Of a DNA stretch of 64,000 bases, positions 1 through 64,000 are shown piece by piece. The DNA is from Paralithodes platypus. Lineage: Eukaryota; Arthropoda; Malacostraca; Decapoda; Lithodidae. Within the stretch, counting starts at the first letter, position 1. The number at the start of each line of letters is the position of its first letter. The stretch covers positions 3,996,604 through 4,060,603 of the forward strand of contig CM064530.1 in assembly GCA_032716605.1 (NCBI GenBank), in the 5' to 3' direction. The notes under the pieces were generated by a model. The model made no database searches. It saw only the letters and a program-made list of their open reading frames with translations, and was not told where the DNA came from. The translations under genes were made by a program, and so were the position numbers.

Positions 1-53979
<53,979 letters not shown>

Positions 53980-54254
53980 GGCTGCGGCAGGTCAGCGGTA
54001 GGACGGCAGCAAGAGGATACACAGTATCCACGGACAAGGGCCACGCGCTGGCTCAACACCAGCTCCAACAACACTTATGTACACGCAACTAGGCTAACTG
54101 CACTTTGTACACCTTCACTCGCTCAGTCTTGCCCTCTAGGACTGTAGGTTTTCGCTACAAGCACATCCTCTAGTGTGTGTGCAGTGTTCGTTGGTCGACA
54201 CTAAGCTGCAGGAGTACACGTCCGTTCTTGACGGGGCGCGCCTCTCGACAGTCT
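53980..54254 (-). other. 5' UTR of Na+/K+-ATPase alpha exon 1 (upstream limit estimated)
   Basis: Sequence directly upstream of the start codon on the minus strand is GC-rich compared with the rest of the window and has no long open frame joined to the ATG. The transcription start is not determined. An initiator-like TCAGAC on the minus strand near 54251-54256 is one candidate, and the upper coordinate given here is that guess. A further non-coding 5' exon cannot be excluded. Confidence 0.5.
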
Positions 54255-54297
54255 GACGAGCCCCAGCCGGCAGGAGGCAGCGCACACACTCCAACAG

Positions 54298-54305
54298 TGA
54301 CGTCA
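54298..54305. promoter_or_regulatory. cAMP-response element TGACGTCA
   Basis: Perfect 8-bp palindromic CRE, the binding site of CREB/ATF bZIP dimers, about 320 bp upstream of the start codon. A half-site (CGTCA, 54312-54316) follows 6 bp away. The element fits hormonal and cAMP control of the pump, which is established physiology in crab gill. Function of this copy is inferred. Confidence 0.55.
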
Positions 54306-54325
54306 CCACCACGTCACCACCTCGG

Positions 54326-54335
54326 CCCCGCCCCC
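54326..54335. promoter_or_regulatory. GC box (CCCCGCCCCC)
   Basis: Sp/KLF-type GC box ten bases beyond the CRE half-site. Similar G-rich boxes occur just inside the first intron (around 53870-53880 and 53946-53961), consistent with a CpG-rich core promoter spanning exon 1. Confidence 0.5.
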
Positions 54336-55139
54336 GGCACCACACCACACTCTCACACAATCAATAAACTATCACCACACTACACCAAAATACAACCTGA
54401 GATCATCACACTTATAATACTACCCACAACCACAGGTTGGTCAAAACCATTATTATTATTAGTATTACCATATATCCCTACCAGGCAATTGTCGAGCCGT
54501 GCCAACCTCTCCGAGCAATCCCCAACCACTGTATCGATCCCCTACTGTACCTGGCTAACCTTCTTGCCTCTCATCAGTCAGGCTATTGACACCAGATTAC
54601 TATTCTCCCTGTCTCTAATGAATACTACAACACAGTACTGTCACTGACCTCAATATCAACCACCCTTGTCACCCTGTTCGCGTCCCTGCGCAAGGTTGGC
54701 AGCCCTGACTTCCCCCCTTCCCCCCCCCTTCCCGGCATCCGAATGATAACTAGGCAGGTCTACCGTATACTCAAGTACAACTGATATTGCTCAATACTTC
54801 ACTACCTGTTTCTTAACACACCTACGATTGATAAGAAGAGGGACCCAAGATCTTGCACCATACCCCCATAGTCATTAAACTAGCCATAATACCAGGGATA
54901 ACCAGAATTTTGAACTTAAAGTCAAGTGTTTCAAGGCGTGAAAACTCTGGAAAAGTACTGAACACTCATATTGCTCAATACATGGATCACCGGCAGAGTA
55001 GTCGGCCAATGAGGAGACAAGAGACGCCACGCAACTTGCATAATACCTCGAAAACAACTCGTGCTTGGAATGGAAAGTTTACATTCAGAGTGGGTTAGGT
55101 TGGAGGTTAGATGTGAGCGGTTAAAATTCATGCTTTTCT

Positions 55140-55405
55140 TTTAAGCTCAGGTAGGTTAGCATTATGATCAGGTAGCTTGGTATTATAATTAGGTAGGTTA
55201 GCATTAAGATCAGGTAGGTTATTATTAAGGTCAGGTAGGCTAGTATTAAGATCTGGTAGGTTAGTATTAAGACCAGGTAGGTTAGCATTAAGAGCAGGTA
55301 GGTTAGTATTAATACCAGGTAGGTTAGCATTAAGACCAGGTAGGTTAGCAATAAAATCAGGTAGGTTAACATTACTATCAAATAGGTTAGCATTAAGATA
55401 TTGTA
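55140..55405. repeat. 21-bp minisatellite (CAGGTAGGTTAGCATTAAGAT)
   Basis: About 13 imperfect copies. The unit length is a multiple of three, which keeps minus-strand frames open; no protein is implied. It lies about 0.9 kb upstream of the promoter. Confidence 0.93.
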
Positions 55406-55515
55406 TAGCATAAGATCAGTTAAGGTATTATTTATGAAAATTGGTCATGGAGTTTGGTTGTAGGTTAGCCACCTGATGAGTACTAAAGATTCTATGTTCC
55501 TATGTGATCGGTTAA

Positions 55516-55709
55516 TTAACCCCTTGAGGATTATGACGCATTTTAACAGTTTATTCTGGCTATCATTAGACGATCTTATACAGCTTTGGAAGGATCTGTG
55601 GGAGTTAAAAGGGCAAAGACTGGCCCAATCTACCCTCTGACTTCCATATAATCGTCTAATCATAACCAGAATAATATGTCAACATGCGTCATAATCCACA
55701 AGGGGTTAA
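55516..55709. mobile_element. Palindromic TTAA-flanked MITE, GAGGATTATG subtype
   Basis: TTAACCCCTTGAGGATTATG to CATAATCCACAAGGGGTTAA, one of the cleanest inverted ends. Confidence 0.82.
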
Positions 55710-55827
55710 GCGTGTAGGATATATCAAGACCTTCGGTTATATAATTATAAGATCAGACAAAGTTCTAGGTTAGCATAAGACCAGGGATTTTTTAAGGATA
55801 TTGGATTTCGATTTTGGTTCTAGATCA

Positions 55828-56108
55828 GTTGACCGTTTTTTTTTTTTTTCTCTCTTTCCCTAGCGAGCCAGCCATTGTATGGAGAAATCCGGCTTCGCCG
55901 GAGACATGTTTCTATCAAAAAAATTACAAACTGAGCTTGCTGTCAACAGAAATTATATATGCTGGCTCGCTACCGCTCGCCAGGAAAATATTGACACTTG
56001 GATGGGGGTAAACGTCTTAAAACAGTAGGCTGAATGGGACCAAATAGATACTACAAACCAAAGAGAGAGGGAGATAAAGAGAAACAAAAGCGAGGTGGGC
56101 CCCCTTAA
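55828..56108. mobile_element. TTAA-type foldback element, left arm deleted
   Basis: Keeps CCGGCTTCGCCGG, the ACATGTTTCTATC arm and the whole right half to CCCCCTTAA; most of the left arm is missing. Confidence 0.72.
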
Positions 56109-56392
56109 CCGGATTTGGAAGTTAAGCTAAAATGTTTGAAAAGATATTCAAAGATCATGAGCATTTGATAATTATTTTAAAGGTGACTTTTAATTTACAA
56201 AACACGCAATTTTATCCAAAAATTTACTTGTTACTAAACCAATCGTAGTTTTCTTTTTATTATATTACTTTGGCGATCTAATTATTTTTGTAATTAATGT
56301 TTTCTAATTATTATTAATTAATGATGTAATAACATGCTTACAATTTGTGATTACAATTTAGTACGATGCTATAAAAGAAGGAAAATACACAC

Positions 56393-56433
56393 ACACACAC
56401 ACTCACTCACTCACTCACTCACTCACTCACTCA

Positions 56434-56484
<51 letters not shown>

Positions 56485-56516
56485 TCACTCACTCACTCAC
56501 ACACACACACACACAC
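56393..56516. repeat. AC/TCAC microsatellite
   Basis: Alternating CA and CACT blocks. Confidence 0.95.
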
Positions 56517-56799
56517 GTACACAGGAAGACAGACTTTTCAATCTTTTCAATAACTCACTTTTTCGCATATATGCAACATGAGTCTCTCTCTCTCTCTCAC
56601 AGACCCCCCCCCCCACCCCCCACACACACACACAGAAGTCACATGTGGACCAAGGTATACACACTGAATATACATATACGTTATGGACAAGAAAGTTCCG
56701 CACCGTATGTATTATTATGGGTGAGGTGGGACATACACACGAGGGCGAATTACGACAGTCAAGGGAGGTAGGTGGTGGGTGGTTGCTGTTGTTTATTAA

Positions 56800-57012
56800 T
56801 TAAGGGGGGGTCACCGGATTTGTTTTTTTCCTTTTCTCCCTTTCTCTGGCTTGTATCCATTCGGCCCCATTCAGCCAACTGTTTTAAGACGTTTATCCCC
56901 ATCCAGGTGTCAATTTCTTCCTGGCGAGCGATAGCGAGCCAGTATTGTATGGAGAAAACCGGCTTTGCCGGAGACATTTTTCTATCGAAAAATGTACAAA
57001 TTTAGCTTGCTG

Positions 57013-57047
<35 letters not shown>

Positions 57048-57194
57048 TATACTGGCTCGCTACCACTTGCCAGGAGAATATTGACACCTGGATGGGGATA
57101 AACGTCTTAAAATAGTAGGCTGAAAGGGGCCGAATGGATACAAGCCAAGGAGAGAGGGAGAGAAAGAGGAAAAAAGCGAGGTGTGCCCCCTTAA
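56800..57194. mobile_element. TTAA-flanked foldback element, best copy
   Basis: TTAAGGGGGGGTCACC to GTGCCCCCTTAA. Each half carries TTGTATCCATTCGGCCCC / its complement and TGGCGAGCGATAGCGAGCC / its complement. A TA microsatellite has grown at the centre. Confidence 0.83.
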
Positions 57195-57374
57195 TAATGG
57201 GTAGATATATAGGCTTAGGGATATAGGGGCGGTAACTGATGGGTAGAAAGTGGGGGTAGATGAATAGGTAGGTAGAAAATATACATGTAAACAGGTAGAT
57301 TTGTTCATAATGAAGAAATATATATAGTTAATATATACTATGTATGCTAAAGATAACATTATGTTGTTGCTTAT

Positions 57375-57379
<5 letters not shown>

Positions 57380-57457
<78 letters not shown>
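57380..57457. repeat. AC then TA microsatellite
   Basis: CA units (about 57375-57393) directly followed by over 30 TA units. Confidence 0.97.
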
Positions 57458-57458
<1 letters not shown>

Positions 57459-57769
57459 CCAATATGTATATCTACCAGCTAGCGATCCTAAATATATTGA
57501 AGGAGTCAGAGCTGCAGGATATGCGGTAGGCTACATTCTGGCATTAACCTGTAATGACTAGATCACTCATATACACTCACATCCTGTCTCTCTCTCTCAT
57601 ATACAGTATATTATATATGAGAGAGAGAGAGAAAAAGAGAATGTGTGTGTGAGTGATCTAATCTTTAGCGTTTAATACCAGAATGTATATCCTACAGCTA
57701 TGACTCCTGCCTCCTATTTATTTACACCAGACCCCAGATGGCTGGAGTATTAATTAGGGTTAGTTAGTT

Positions 57770-57880
57770 ATAATAGGACTTCAGAGGCTATCAACCCTAT
57801 TGGATTATTAAGCCAGCACACTGTAAGTCAAGAATAACGACAGGACTAGACCTCCCTGCGAGAGCTTTTAATTAGAGATC
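57770..57880 (-). repeat. ~120-bp interspersed repeat, copy 3
   Basis: Complement of 50428-50545: GGACTTCAGAGGCTATCAAC, CCAGCACACTGTAAGTC. Confidence 0.75.
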
Positions 57881-57954
57881 GCTAGCTGGTAGATATACAT
57901 GAATATACTGATATGCGAGAATTAAAGCATTGATTCGAACATTAGTTGAACTAT

Positions 57955-58028
57955 ACTGATGTTAATGTAATGTAATGTATCCTATAGCTATCATTCTTAT
58001 AATTTATATTCGGTTCATAACACACACA

Positions 58029-58091
<63 letters not shown>

Positions 58092-58383
58092 TAATGTAAT
58101 GTAATGTATCCTATAGCTATCATTCTTATAATTTATATTCGGTTCATAACACACACACACACACACACAGTGAGAATGGTACCATACAGATCCACCCTAA
58201 GCCTTCGTTTCCGATGTCGCCAATTGGCTAAATACAGACTACACACACATGCACAGCCATTCCAACAGTACATAAAACACTTAACATGCATTTCACGCAA
58301 TACATTCCCAGTTAAGGAGGCGCGATAATAATGAGCTTAGCTCGCATTGCGTGGATTCCCCTTGACGAACAAGTAACTAACTG

Positions 58384-58419
<36 letters not shown>

Positions 58420-58478
58420 TAATGTAATGTAATGTAATGTATCCTATAGCTATCATTCTTATAATTTATATTCGGTTC

Positions 58479-58485
<7 letters not shown>
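57955..58485. repeat. Three copies of a 65-bp unit, each ending in an AC tract
   Basis: TTAATGTAATGTAATGTATC, CTATAGCTATCATTCTTATA and TATTCGGTTCATAACACAC occur together at about 57961, 58090 and 58420. An insertion of about 215 bp (58168-58385) separates copies 2 and 3. Confidence 0.88.
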
Positions 58486-58528
<43 letters not shown>

Positions 58529-58659
58529 ACATATATATATATATATATATATGAGGTAGAGATATTCACATTTAGAAGTTATCTGAACACATTGATATAT
58601 GGTGTTAATCTAGACTTCATATCCTACAGCAATGATTAGTATTAGTTCTGATTGGAAGA

Positions 58660-58735
58660 TAGTAGACAGGTATATACAGTAGATAGAGATAATAGTAGAC
58701 AGGTATATACAGTAGATAGAGATAATAGTAGACAT
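58660..58735. repeat. ~34-bp tandem repeat, 2.3 copies
   Basis: GTAGACAGGTATATACAGTA with GATAGAGATAATA repeats. Confidence 0.9.
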
Positions 58736-58744
58736 TCATATTTT

Positions 58745-58876
58745 TTCACCAACCAACTTTACTTCTAAACTTAATTAATGAAATCAACAAATACATGTGG
58801 CACTCCAAGGACTCGAACCTAGGATACTCACACCGAAATCCCGCACAGTAAGCACTAGGCTATCAAGACAGTTATC
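58745..58876 (-). mobile_element. tRNA-derived SINE, copy 2
   Basis: Complement of 42984-43120 with the same B box (58809-58819) and the same tail to AAGTTGGTTGGTG, ending in a short A run. Confidence 0.82.
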
Positions 58877-59095
58877 AGCATTGAATCATAAGTGCATATA
58901 GTCCAAACATCTTGACGACTAACCTTCTGTAACTCATAAACGACGAGAGTATTCGAGCTAATATTTCTACCATTTGGAAAGTGTCAGCCAGGGAATAGGT
59001 GTGGCTATATTCAACCCGTTTGCTCTAGCCCTTTTTGAGTTGCAGAGGTCAGGGTGGTCAGGATTTCCGGTCTACCTATAATGAATGGGCTATAG

Positions 59096-59440
59096 TTAAG
59101 GGGGGATGGGCGTATTTATTGACCTATTTATTGATTTATTTTTATTAATGTTCTTAGTTTCCTCCCTAGACCTCCATCAAGGTTAAAAAGAACACACCCT
59201 AGACCCCCCTCAATATTAATTTGTAATTTTTTTCCGGTTCGGCCGGTTCTTCATAAAAATATAGGCTCGCTATAGCTCGTCAGGATACAAATCGACACCT
59301 AAATGGCACGAAAGGTCCTTATATTCTCAAAGAAATGGGATGAAAGGTCTCAAAAGCTCCAAACTAGTGGAACAAACATCTTAAAATCTGAAAACTAATG
59401 GGGCTAAACGTGAGGGAGAATGGGGACCAGAAACATACTG
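59096..59440 (+). mobile_element. TTAA-type GGGGA element, right end degraded
   Basis: Starts TTAAGGGGGGATGG; TTTCCTCCCTAGACCTCCATC and GGCTCGCTATAGCTCGTC follow in the usual order. Confidence 0.72.
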
Positions 59441-59769
59441 TAAATATATATAGCCTACTGTAAACCCTATAGCTATGGTTCCTATTACACTGCACCTACA
59501 TTTACAAGTGAATAGCCTCCTTTCATGTTGTACCTTCCTTTCTTTGCATATATGGTAGGTAATTTAGCTACAAGGAGCCTCGTAAGGGTTAATAGGTCTG
59601 TTGTTACTTGTTTTCCTTTGTACTTTTTTTCTTCTGTTGATTAGGTCTGTATAAATAGATTAATAAGTAGGCAGATCCATTCCTAAGCATAAATACGAAT
59701 ACATATTTTTATACATTTAGTATTTTTCCTAAACACAAATACTAATATATGTATTATATATTTAATATT

Positions 59770-60320
59770 TAAACCAACACCACAACAACAACAACAACAA
59801 CAACAACACCGTCACCATCACTATCACCACAACCATCACATCGACAGCACCACCACTAAGGTTACCACCATACCACATCATCACACCCACCAACATCATC
59901 AGTAACACCACCACACTACCATCATCACCACCACTACCATTAACAACATACCAACACCACCATACCAGCACAACTACCACAACGCAACAATACCTTGAGA
60001 ACTACCACCATAAAACCACAACCATCACCAACACCGTCACTATCATAACACCACCACCAACAACAACAACAACTACAACACCACCACCACCACCAACGCT
60101 ACCACCATCACTATCAACACCACCACTAACACTACCACCACCACCACCACCATCATATCACACCACCACCACCACTAACACAACACCACCACTACCACTA
60201 ATATTTCATCAACACCATTACACTACCACCACCATTTCAACACCACCACCAACACCATTACACTACCAACACCACCACTAACACCACACCACCACCACCA
60301 CCATCACAACACACCACCAC
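59770..60320. repeat. ACC/CAA/CAT trinucleotide-rich tract, ~550 bp
   Basis: Degenerate mixture of ACC, ACA and ATC triplets on the plus strand. Confidence 0.93.
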
Positions 60321-60376
60321 CGTAAGTGCTTCTCTCATGTTTATAGCTGAGTATGTGGATGTTCGGTTCCTCTTTA

Positions 60377-60530
<154 letters not shown>

Positions 60531-60679
60531 GCCAAGGAGTGAATGTGTGACTAACATGTGTAATATGTGAATGAGTGTAAATTATAGCTTTCAAGTGTGT
60601 GTGTGTGTGTGGGAGTGATTTAAGTGTTCAAGTGCGTGCTATGAATCACATTATGTGAATGTACAGTATGTGTATATAC

Positions 60680-60680
60680 A

Positions 60681-60748
<68 letters not shown>

Positions 60749-60749
60749 T

Positions 60750-60841
<92 letters not shown>

Positions 60842-60858
60842 TACCGCGTACAAATGTG

Positions 60859-60908
<50 letters not shown>

Positions 60909-60910
60909 GA
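60680..60910. repeat. TA microsatellite (~155 bp) then AG tract
   Basis: TA with three short interruptions (60686-60842), followed by GA at about 60863-60906 and again 60968-61008. Confidence 0.97.
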
Positions 60911-60964
60911 GTGTGAGGGAGTCTCAGAGACATTGATAAGTGTGTTTATTATGCACTACAGATA

Positions 60965-61009
<45 letters not shown>

Positions 61010-61089
61010 CCGTAAACAGAACATTCTTACTGTAGGCCTGTAAAAAGGGGAGTGTATGGAAGAGGCTAACACAAGACACTATATATTCA

Positions 61090-61157
61090 TAGATAGACAC
61101 ACGGATAGATAGATAGATAGATTTATAGATAGACAGATACATAACATATAGATAGCT

Positions 61158-61218
<61 letters not shown>

Positions 61219-61505
61219 TACATGACATAGATATATAGATAGATAGACAGAGGCAGATACTTGATATAGCTAGTTATGTAGATAGATAGATAGATAGATA
61301 GATATATAGACATAAACTGATACATGATATAGCTAGATAGATAGGTAGAAACATATATACTGTAGATAGATAGACAGAGACAGATACATGACATAGCTAG
61401 ATAGAGATATAGGCTATATATATAGCCAGAGAGACAGATACATGATATAGCTAGATAGATAGATAAACAGAAACAGATACGTGATATAACTAGATAGATA
61501 GGTAG
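61090..61505. repeat. GATA-rich tetranucleotide region with TA tract
   Basis: Imperfect GATA/AGAC repeats interrupted by ATACATGATATAGCTAG-type phrases, and a pure TA tract at 61161-61215. Confidence 0.92.
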
Positions 61506-61604
61506 ACAAACCAATGGACAGACAATAACATTCAGATATATTGTTAAACAAAGTTAGACATACGGTATATAAATACGTAAGATTGTAGATAAATAAGGTC
61601 CCAT

Positions 61605-61705
61605 ACAAATTGATGTCATGCCATACAATAACGTATTAAATGTGTTATTGTTGTAATTTATGTCATGCCATACAATAACGTATTAAATGTGTTATTGTTG
61701 TAATC
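61605..61705. repeat. ~49-bp tandem duplication
   Basis: ATGTCATGCCATACAATAAC followed by GTATTAAATGTGTTATTGTT occurs twice in tandem with almost no change. Confidence 0.9.
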
Positions 61706-62089
61706 ATTAACAATATCTGTAACAAAACATCTTCAATAGAATTTGGATGTTCTTTCAAACAGTGACATCAAGTTAACGGTATCTAATTGGTGCATTTAAA
61801 TAAGTGAAATAAATACAGAAATAAATGGGTAGTAAATGACAGTTTCAACATAGGAATAAGGAAGTAATATTTTCACAATGGTACGCCCGATTTTTTGTTT
61901 GGAATTTACTCTAAAATTTTGATCTCCAGCACAGTTTCTTTATATTAGGCCTACTGTGTTGATTTAAATATATGTAGTAGCCCATCTCCCTCTAATGGAA
62001 CGTCAAGTCTTTGAGATACTAACTATGATTTGTGACACGCACACACGCATGCGTTCGTAGACTCACTCCGTTTCACTCACTCACAGACA

Positions 62090-62114
62090 CACACACACTC
62101 TCTCTCTCTCTCTG

Positions 62115-62191
<77 letters not shown>

Positions 62192-62243
62192 CTCTATCAA
62201 CCGGCTTCTTGGGTAAGGGAGTCCGATCATGGAAACTGGAGCG

Positions 62244-62300
<57 letters not shown>
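62090..62300. repeat. AC tract (~70 bp) and AG tract (~50 bp)
   Basis: CA at 62118-62188 and GA at 62246-62297 with CT runs between. Confidence 0.97.
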
Positions 62301-62301
<1 letters not shown>

Positions 62302-63146
62302 CGAAGATAGTGATTTTTACGAATAAGGGGGGGGGGGGGAGAATAAGTTGTTTATCTTGGTAAAATATAATGATAAATGACGATAATAAAAATTACGTTA
62401 TATTACAAGAGACTATAGAAATATGTATGTATGTATGTATTATGAGCCCAATTCCCACTTTTCCTTTTTTGTTAATAGAACATACAAAACAGAAAAGAAA
62501 ATATAATAGAACACGAGAAGGAGGATTAATGAAAGAAAACTGAGGAAGGGTAAGAACACATAATGGAAGAAAACGGAGGAGAGGGAGGGGGAAATAATGG
62601 AAGAAAGAAGAGGAAGAAGTCATGGGAGGAAGAGCAGGAGAGGGAGGAGGTCGTCTTAAAGAAATTTATAAATGAGAATATGGTTGGGAGAGAGAGAGAG
62701 AGAGAGTGTATATAAAATAGGGATAGAAGGAGAGGGATGGAAGAAAGAGTGAAGATATGTTTCTGTTTAGGTGCCTTTGATTTGGCCTATGATATATTGC
62801 AGACTAGAGGTGCTGGTAGTCTAATAGTCTAGTAATCCACGGTCTAGGAGTCTCACCTGCTATTCGTAACCAGTAATAGTATAATAACACATAAGATAAC
62901 TTAAACAAAAGACTGGGTTGAAATTCTTTAGCAATTCAGTGTTATAAGGAAAAATAAGTTTTACAAGAGGGCCTAATAAAGAGAAGGAACGAGAGTGGGA
63001 AGTAGGGGGGGGGGGGATTATAGTGAGTTGCATAGAGTTACATGAATATACAGAACACAGAGCCCTTGGTCCGATGAGGTGTTCCGGTCTTAAAATTACT
63101 GGTAAACAAAACAAATTTATATATACCGGTATATATACAGTATACA

Positions 63147-63147
<1 letters not shown>

Positions 63148-63178
<31 letters not shown>
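63148..63178. repeat. TA microsatellite
   Basis: About 15 TA units within sequence otherwise free of features. Confidence 0.95.
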
Positions 63179-63180
<2 letters not shown>

Positions 63181-63274
63181 TATAACTGTGGTTAGAAAGG
63201 GAGAGGGAGACAAACATAAAAGGAATACATTATATATATTTAATAGGAAGGAAAAAGGAAAACAAATGAATTAA

Positions 63275-63450
63275 AACAATGTCCAGTGCCTAATGACATC
63301 CTCCTTTCACAAAGAGTCTGTAACAGTTGGATTTAAACTGCTGGGAGTTGAAGATTGGGTGAAATTTACTATGAGGAAGTGAGCTCCACAAAGAGGTGGT
63401 TTGGGGAATAAATTAGTTTTGGAATGCAGAAGTTGTGCATTGTGGAGAAT
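63275..63450 (-). mobile_element. Non-LTR retrotransposon, 3' fragment, second copy
   Basis: Read on the minus strand, TCTCCACAATGCACAACTTC, AGTTTAAATCCAACTGTTAC and GGAGGATG..CATTAGGCAC follow the 3' end of the element at 38.3-39.4 kb in order (coding end and early 3' UTR). Diverged and too short to encode anything. Confidence 0.75.
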
Positions 63451-63485
63451 TTGTTGCCCAAGTACCTCAGTGATGCTAGGTAGTT

Positions 63486-63597
63486 AAAATAGGACTTAAG
63501 ACACTATCAACCCTTCTGGATTATTTAGCCAGCACACTGTAAGTCAAGAATAGCGTCAGGACTGGAGCCACCTTTGGAGAACTCCAGTCCCGAAGAG
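63486..63597 (-). repeat. ~120-bp interspersed repeat, copy 4
   Basis: Complement of 50428-50545: CCAGCACACTGTAAGTCAAG, GCGTCAGGACTGGAGCCACC. It abuts the retrotransposon fragment. Confidence 0.75.
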
Positions 63598-63668
63598 GTG
63601 GGACAATTTGAGCAAATTCATCTGGACATTTAGAATTTTAGATGGACAGGAAACGGAAGAGGAGCGGA

Positions 63669-63675
<7 letters not shown>

Positions 63676-63706
<31 letters not shown>
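63676..63706. repeat. AG microsatellite
   Basis: About 15 GA units. Confidence 0.95.
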
Positions 63707-63710
<4 letters not shown>

Positions 63711-63791
63711 CTAGCACACACACCATTGTTCAATATGCCATTATTAGGGTTACATTTTACGGTAACAACAGATACTTTGAAGTCCGGGTAC

Positions 63792-64000
63792 TGGCCATTT
63801 GCGAGTTTCAGGAGAATATAAGGAAGTTGGAGCTGTAAACATCGACATAGAACAACAACATTGCAATAATAATGTAGATTTCTGATGGATGGAAAGTGAT
63901 AATTGAGTATTGTATGTGTATATCATAATGTTATGTAGTACGGTCGTATGTATACCAGTAATTCTGCTCCTTCCCTTCATACGTACCAATTTGTCTCCCT
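63792..64000. mobile_element. MITE of the 4400-4634 family, cut by window end
   Basis: CCATTTGCGAGTTTCAGG, AAGTTGGAGCTGTAAACATCG and AATAATGTAGATTTCTGATG match the left half of the copy at 4400; the right inverted repeat would lie just outside the window. Confidence 0.6.

Larger units (their letters stand above)
54140..54360 (-). promoter_or_regulatory. Probable GC-rich promoter of the Na+/K+-ATPase alpha gene
   Basis: Immediately 5' of exon 1 the base composition shifts from AT-rich to GC-rich with many CpGs, unlike the flanking 10 kb. It contains a full palindromic cAMP-response element, a second CRE half-site and a GC box (listed separately). No convincing TATA box lies at the usual distance from the candidate initiator; a TTATAAG-like sequence on the minus strand near 54409-54417 is an alternative. 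Position and composition support a promoter. Activity is inferred. Confidence 0.6.

Noticed and set aside
54177..54647. 156-codon plus-strand open frame over the promoter
   Set aside because: No recognisable domain, compositionally driven by the GC-rich patch, and it overlaps the promoter region of the pump gene on the other strand. A divergent transcript cannot be excluded but nothing supports one.
57955..58485. CRISPR-like array (regular repeats)
   Set aside because: Repeat spacing is irregular, spacers are AC microsatellite, and the genome is eukaryotic.

Overview
This is a eukaryotic nuclear window, and the one gene I can identify points to an arthropod, most likely a decapod crustacean (crab-like). 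The gene is the Na+/K+-ATPase alpha subunit, read entirely on the minus strand in GT-AG exons. The alpha-subunit sequence is arthropod-type, and a 27-residue optional N-terminal block matches my memory of the 'C' and 'D' forms of crab gills. The rest is AT-rich, microsatellite-rich DNA packed with short palindromic transposons.

Gene layout, 5' to 3' on the minus strand: a GC-rich promoter-like region (about 54.14-54.36 kb, with a perfect CRE and a GC box); exon 1 with 5' UTR and only three codons (53,971-53,979); a 33.4-kb first intron; an 81-bp cassette exon 2 (20,499-20,579); exon 3 (15,200-15,337); exon 4 with M1 (12,139-12,342); two alternative 114-bp copies of the M2 exon, 5a (10,239-10,352) and 5b (8,395-8,508); exon 6 (4,672-4,806); exon 7 with TGES (4,088-4,205); exon 8 with M3 (3,307-3,492); exon 9 with M4, the phosphorylated Asp, and the N and P domains (1,726-2,976); and exon 10 with M5/M6 (1,230-1,486). 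All phases join, giving 831 residues of the long form. The last ~200 residues (M7-M10 region) lie off the left edge.

The 33-kb intron and the upstream flank (54.4-64 kb) carry no other host gene I can support. They hold a 5'-truncated non-LTR retrotransposon (38.3-39.4 kb) and a second 3' fragment of it (63.3-63.45 kb), two copies of a tRNA-derived SINE, and at least five families of non-autonomous elements. Those families are TTAA-flanked palindromes of ~210 bp with CCC/GGG termini (piggyBac-like), TTAA-flanked elements of ~350-390 bp sharing a GC-rich hairpin core, an element starting GGTGACCGG with 8-bp target duplications (hAT-like), a ~120-bp repeat of unknown type, and several one- or two-copy terminal-inverted-repeat elements. 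There are also several minisatellites and very long AG, TA, AC, ACC and GATA tracts.

The most interesting biology is the splicing architecture of the pump gene. A tandemly duplicated, same-length, same-phase M2 exon pair would swap six residues in a transmembrane helix, and a phase-0 N-terminal cassette is skippable without frame loss. Repeats next to each variable exon (a 37-bp minisatellite carrying acceptor-like sequences beside exon 5a, and a 111-nt-arm hairpin beside exon 2) could influence the choice.
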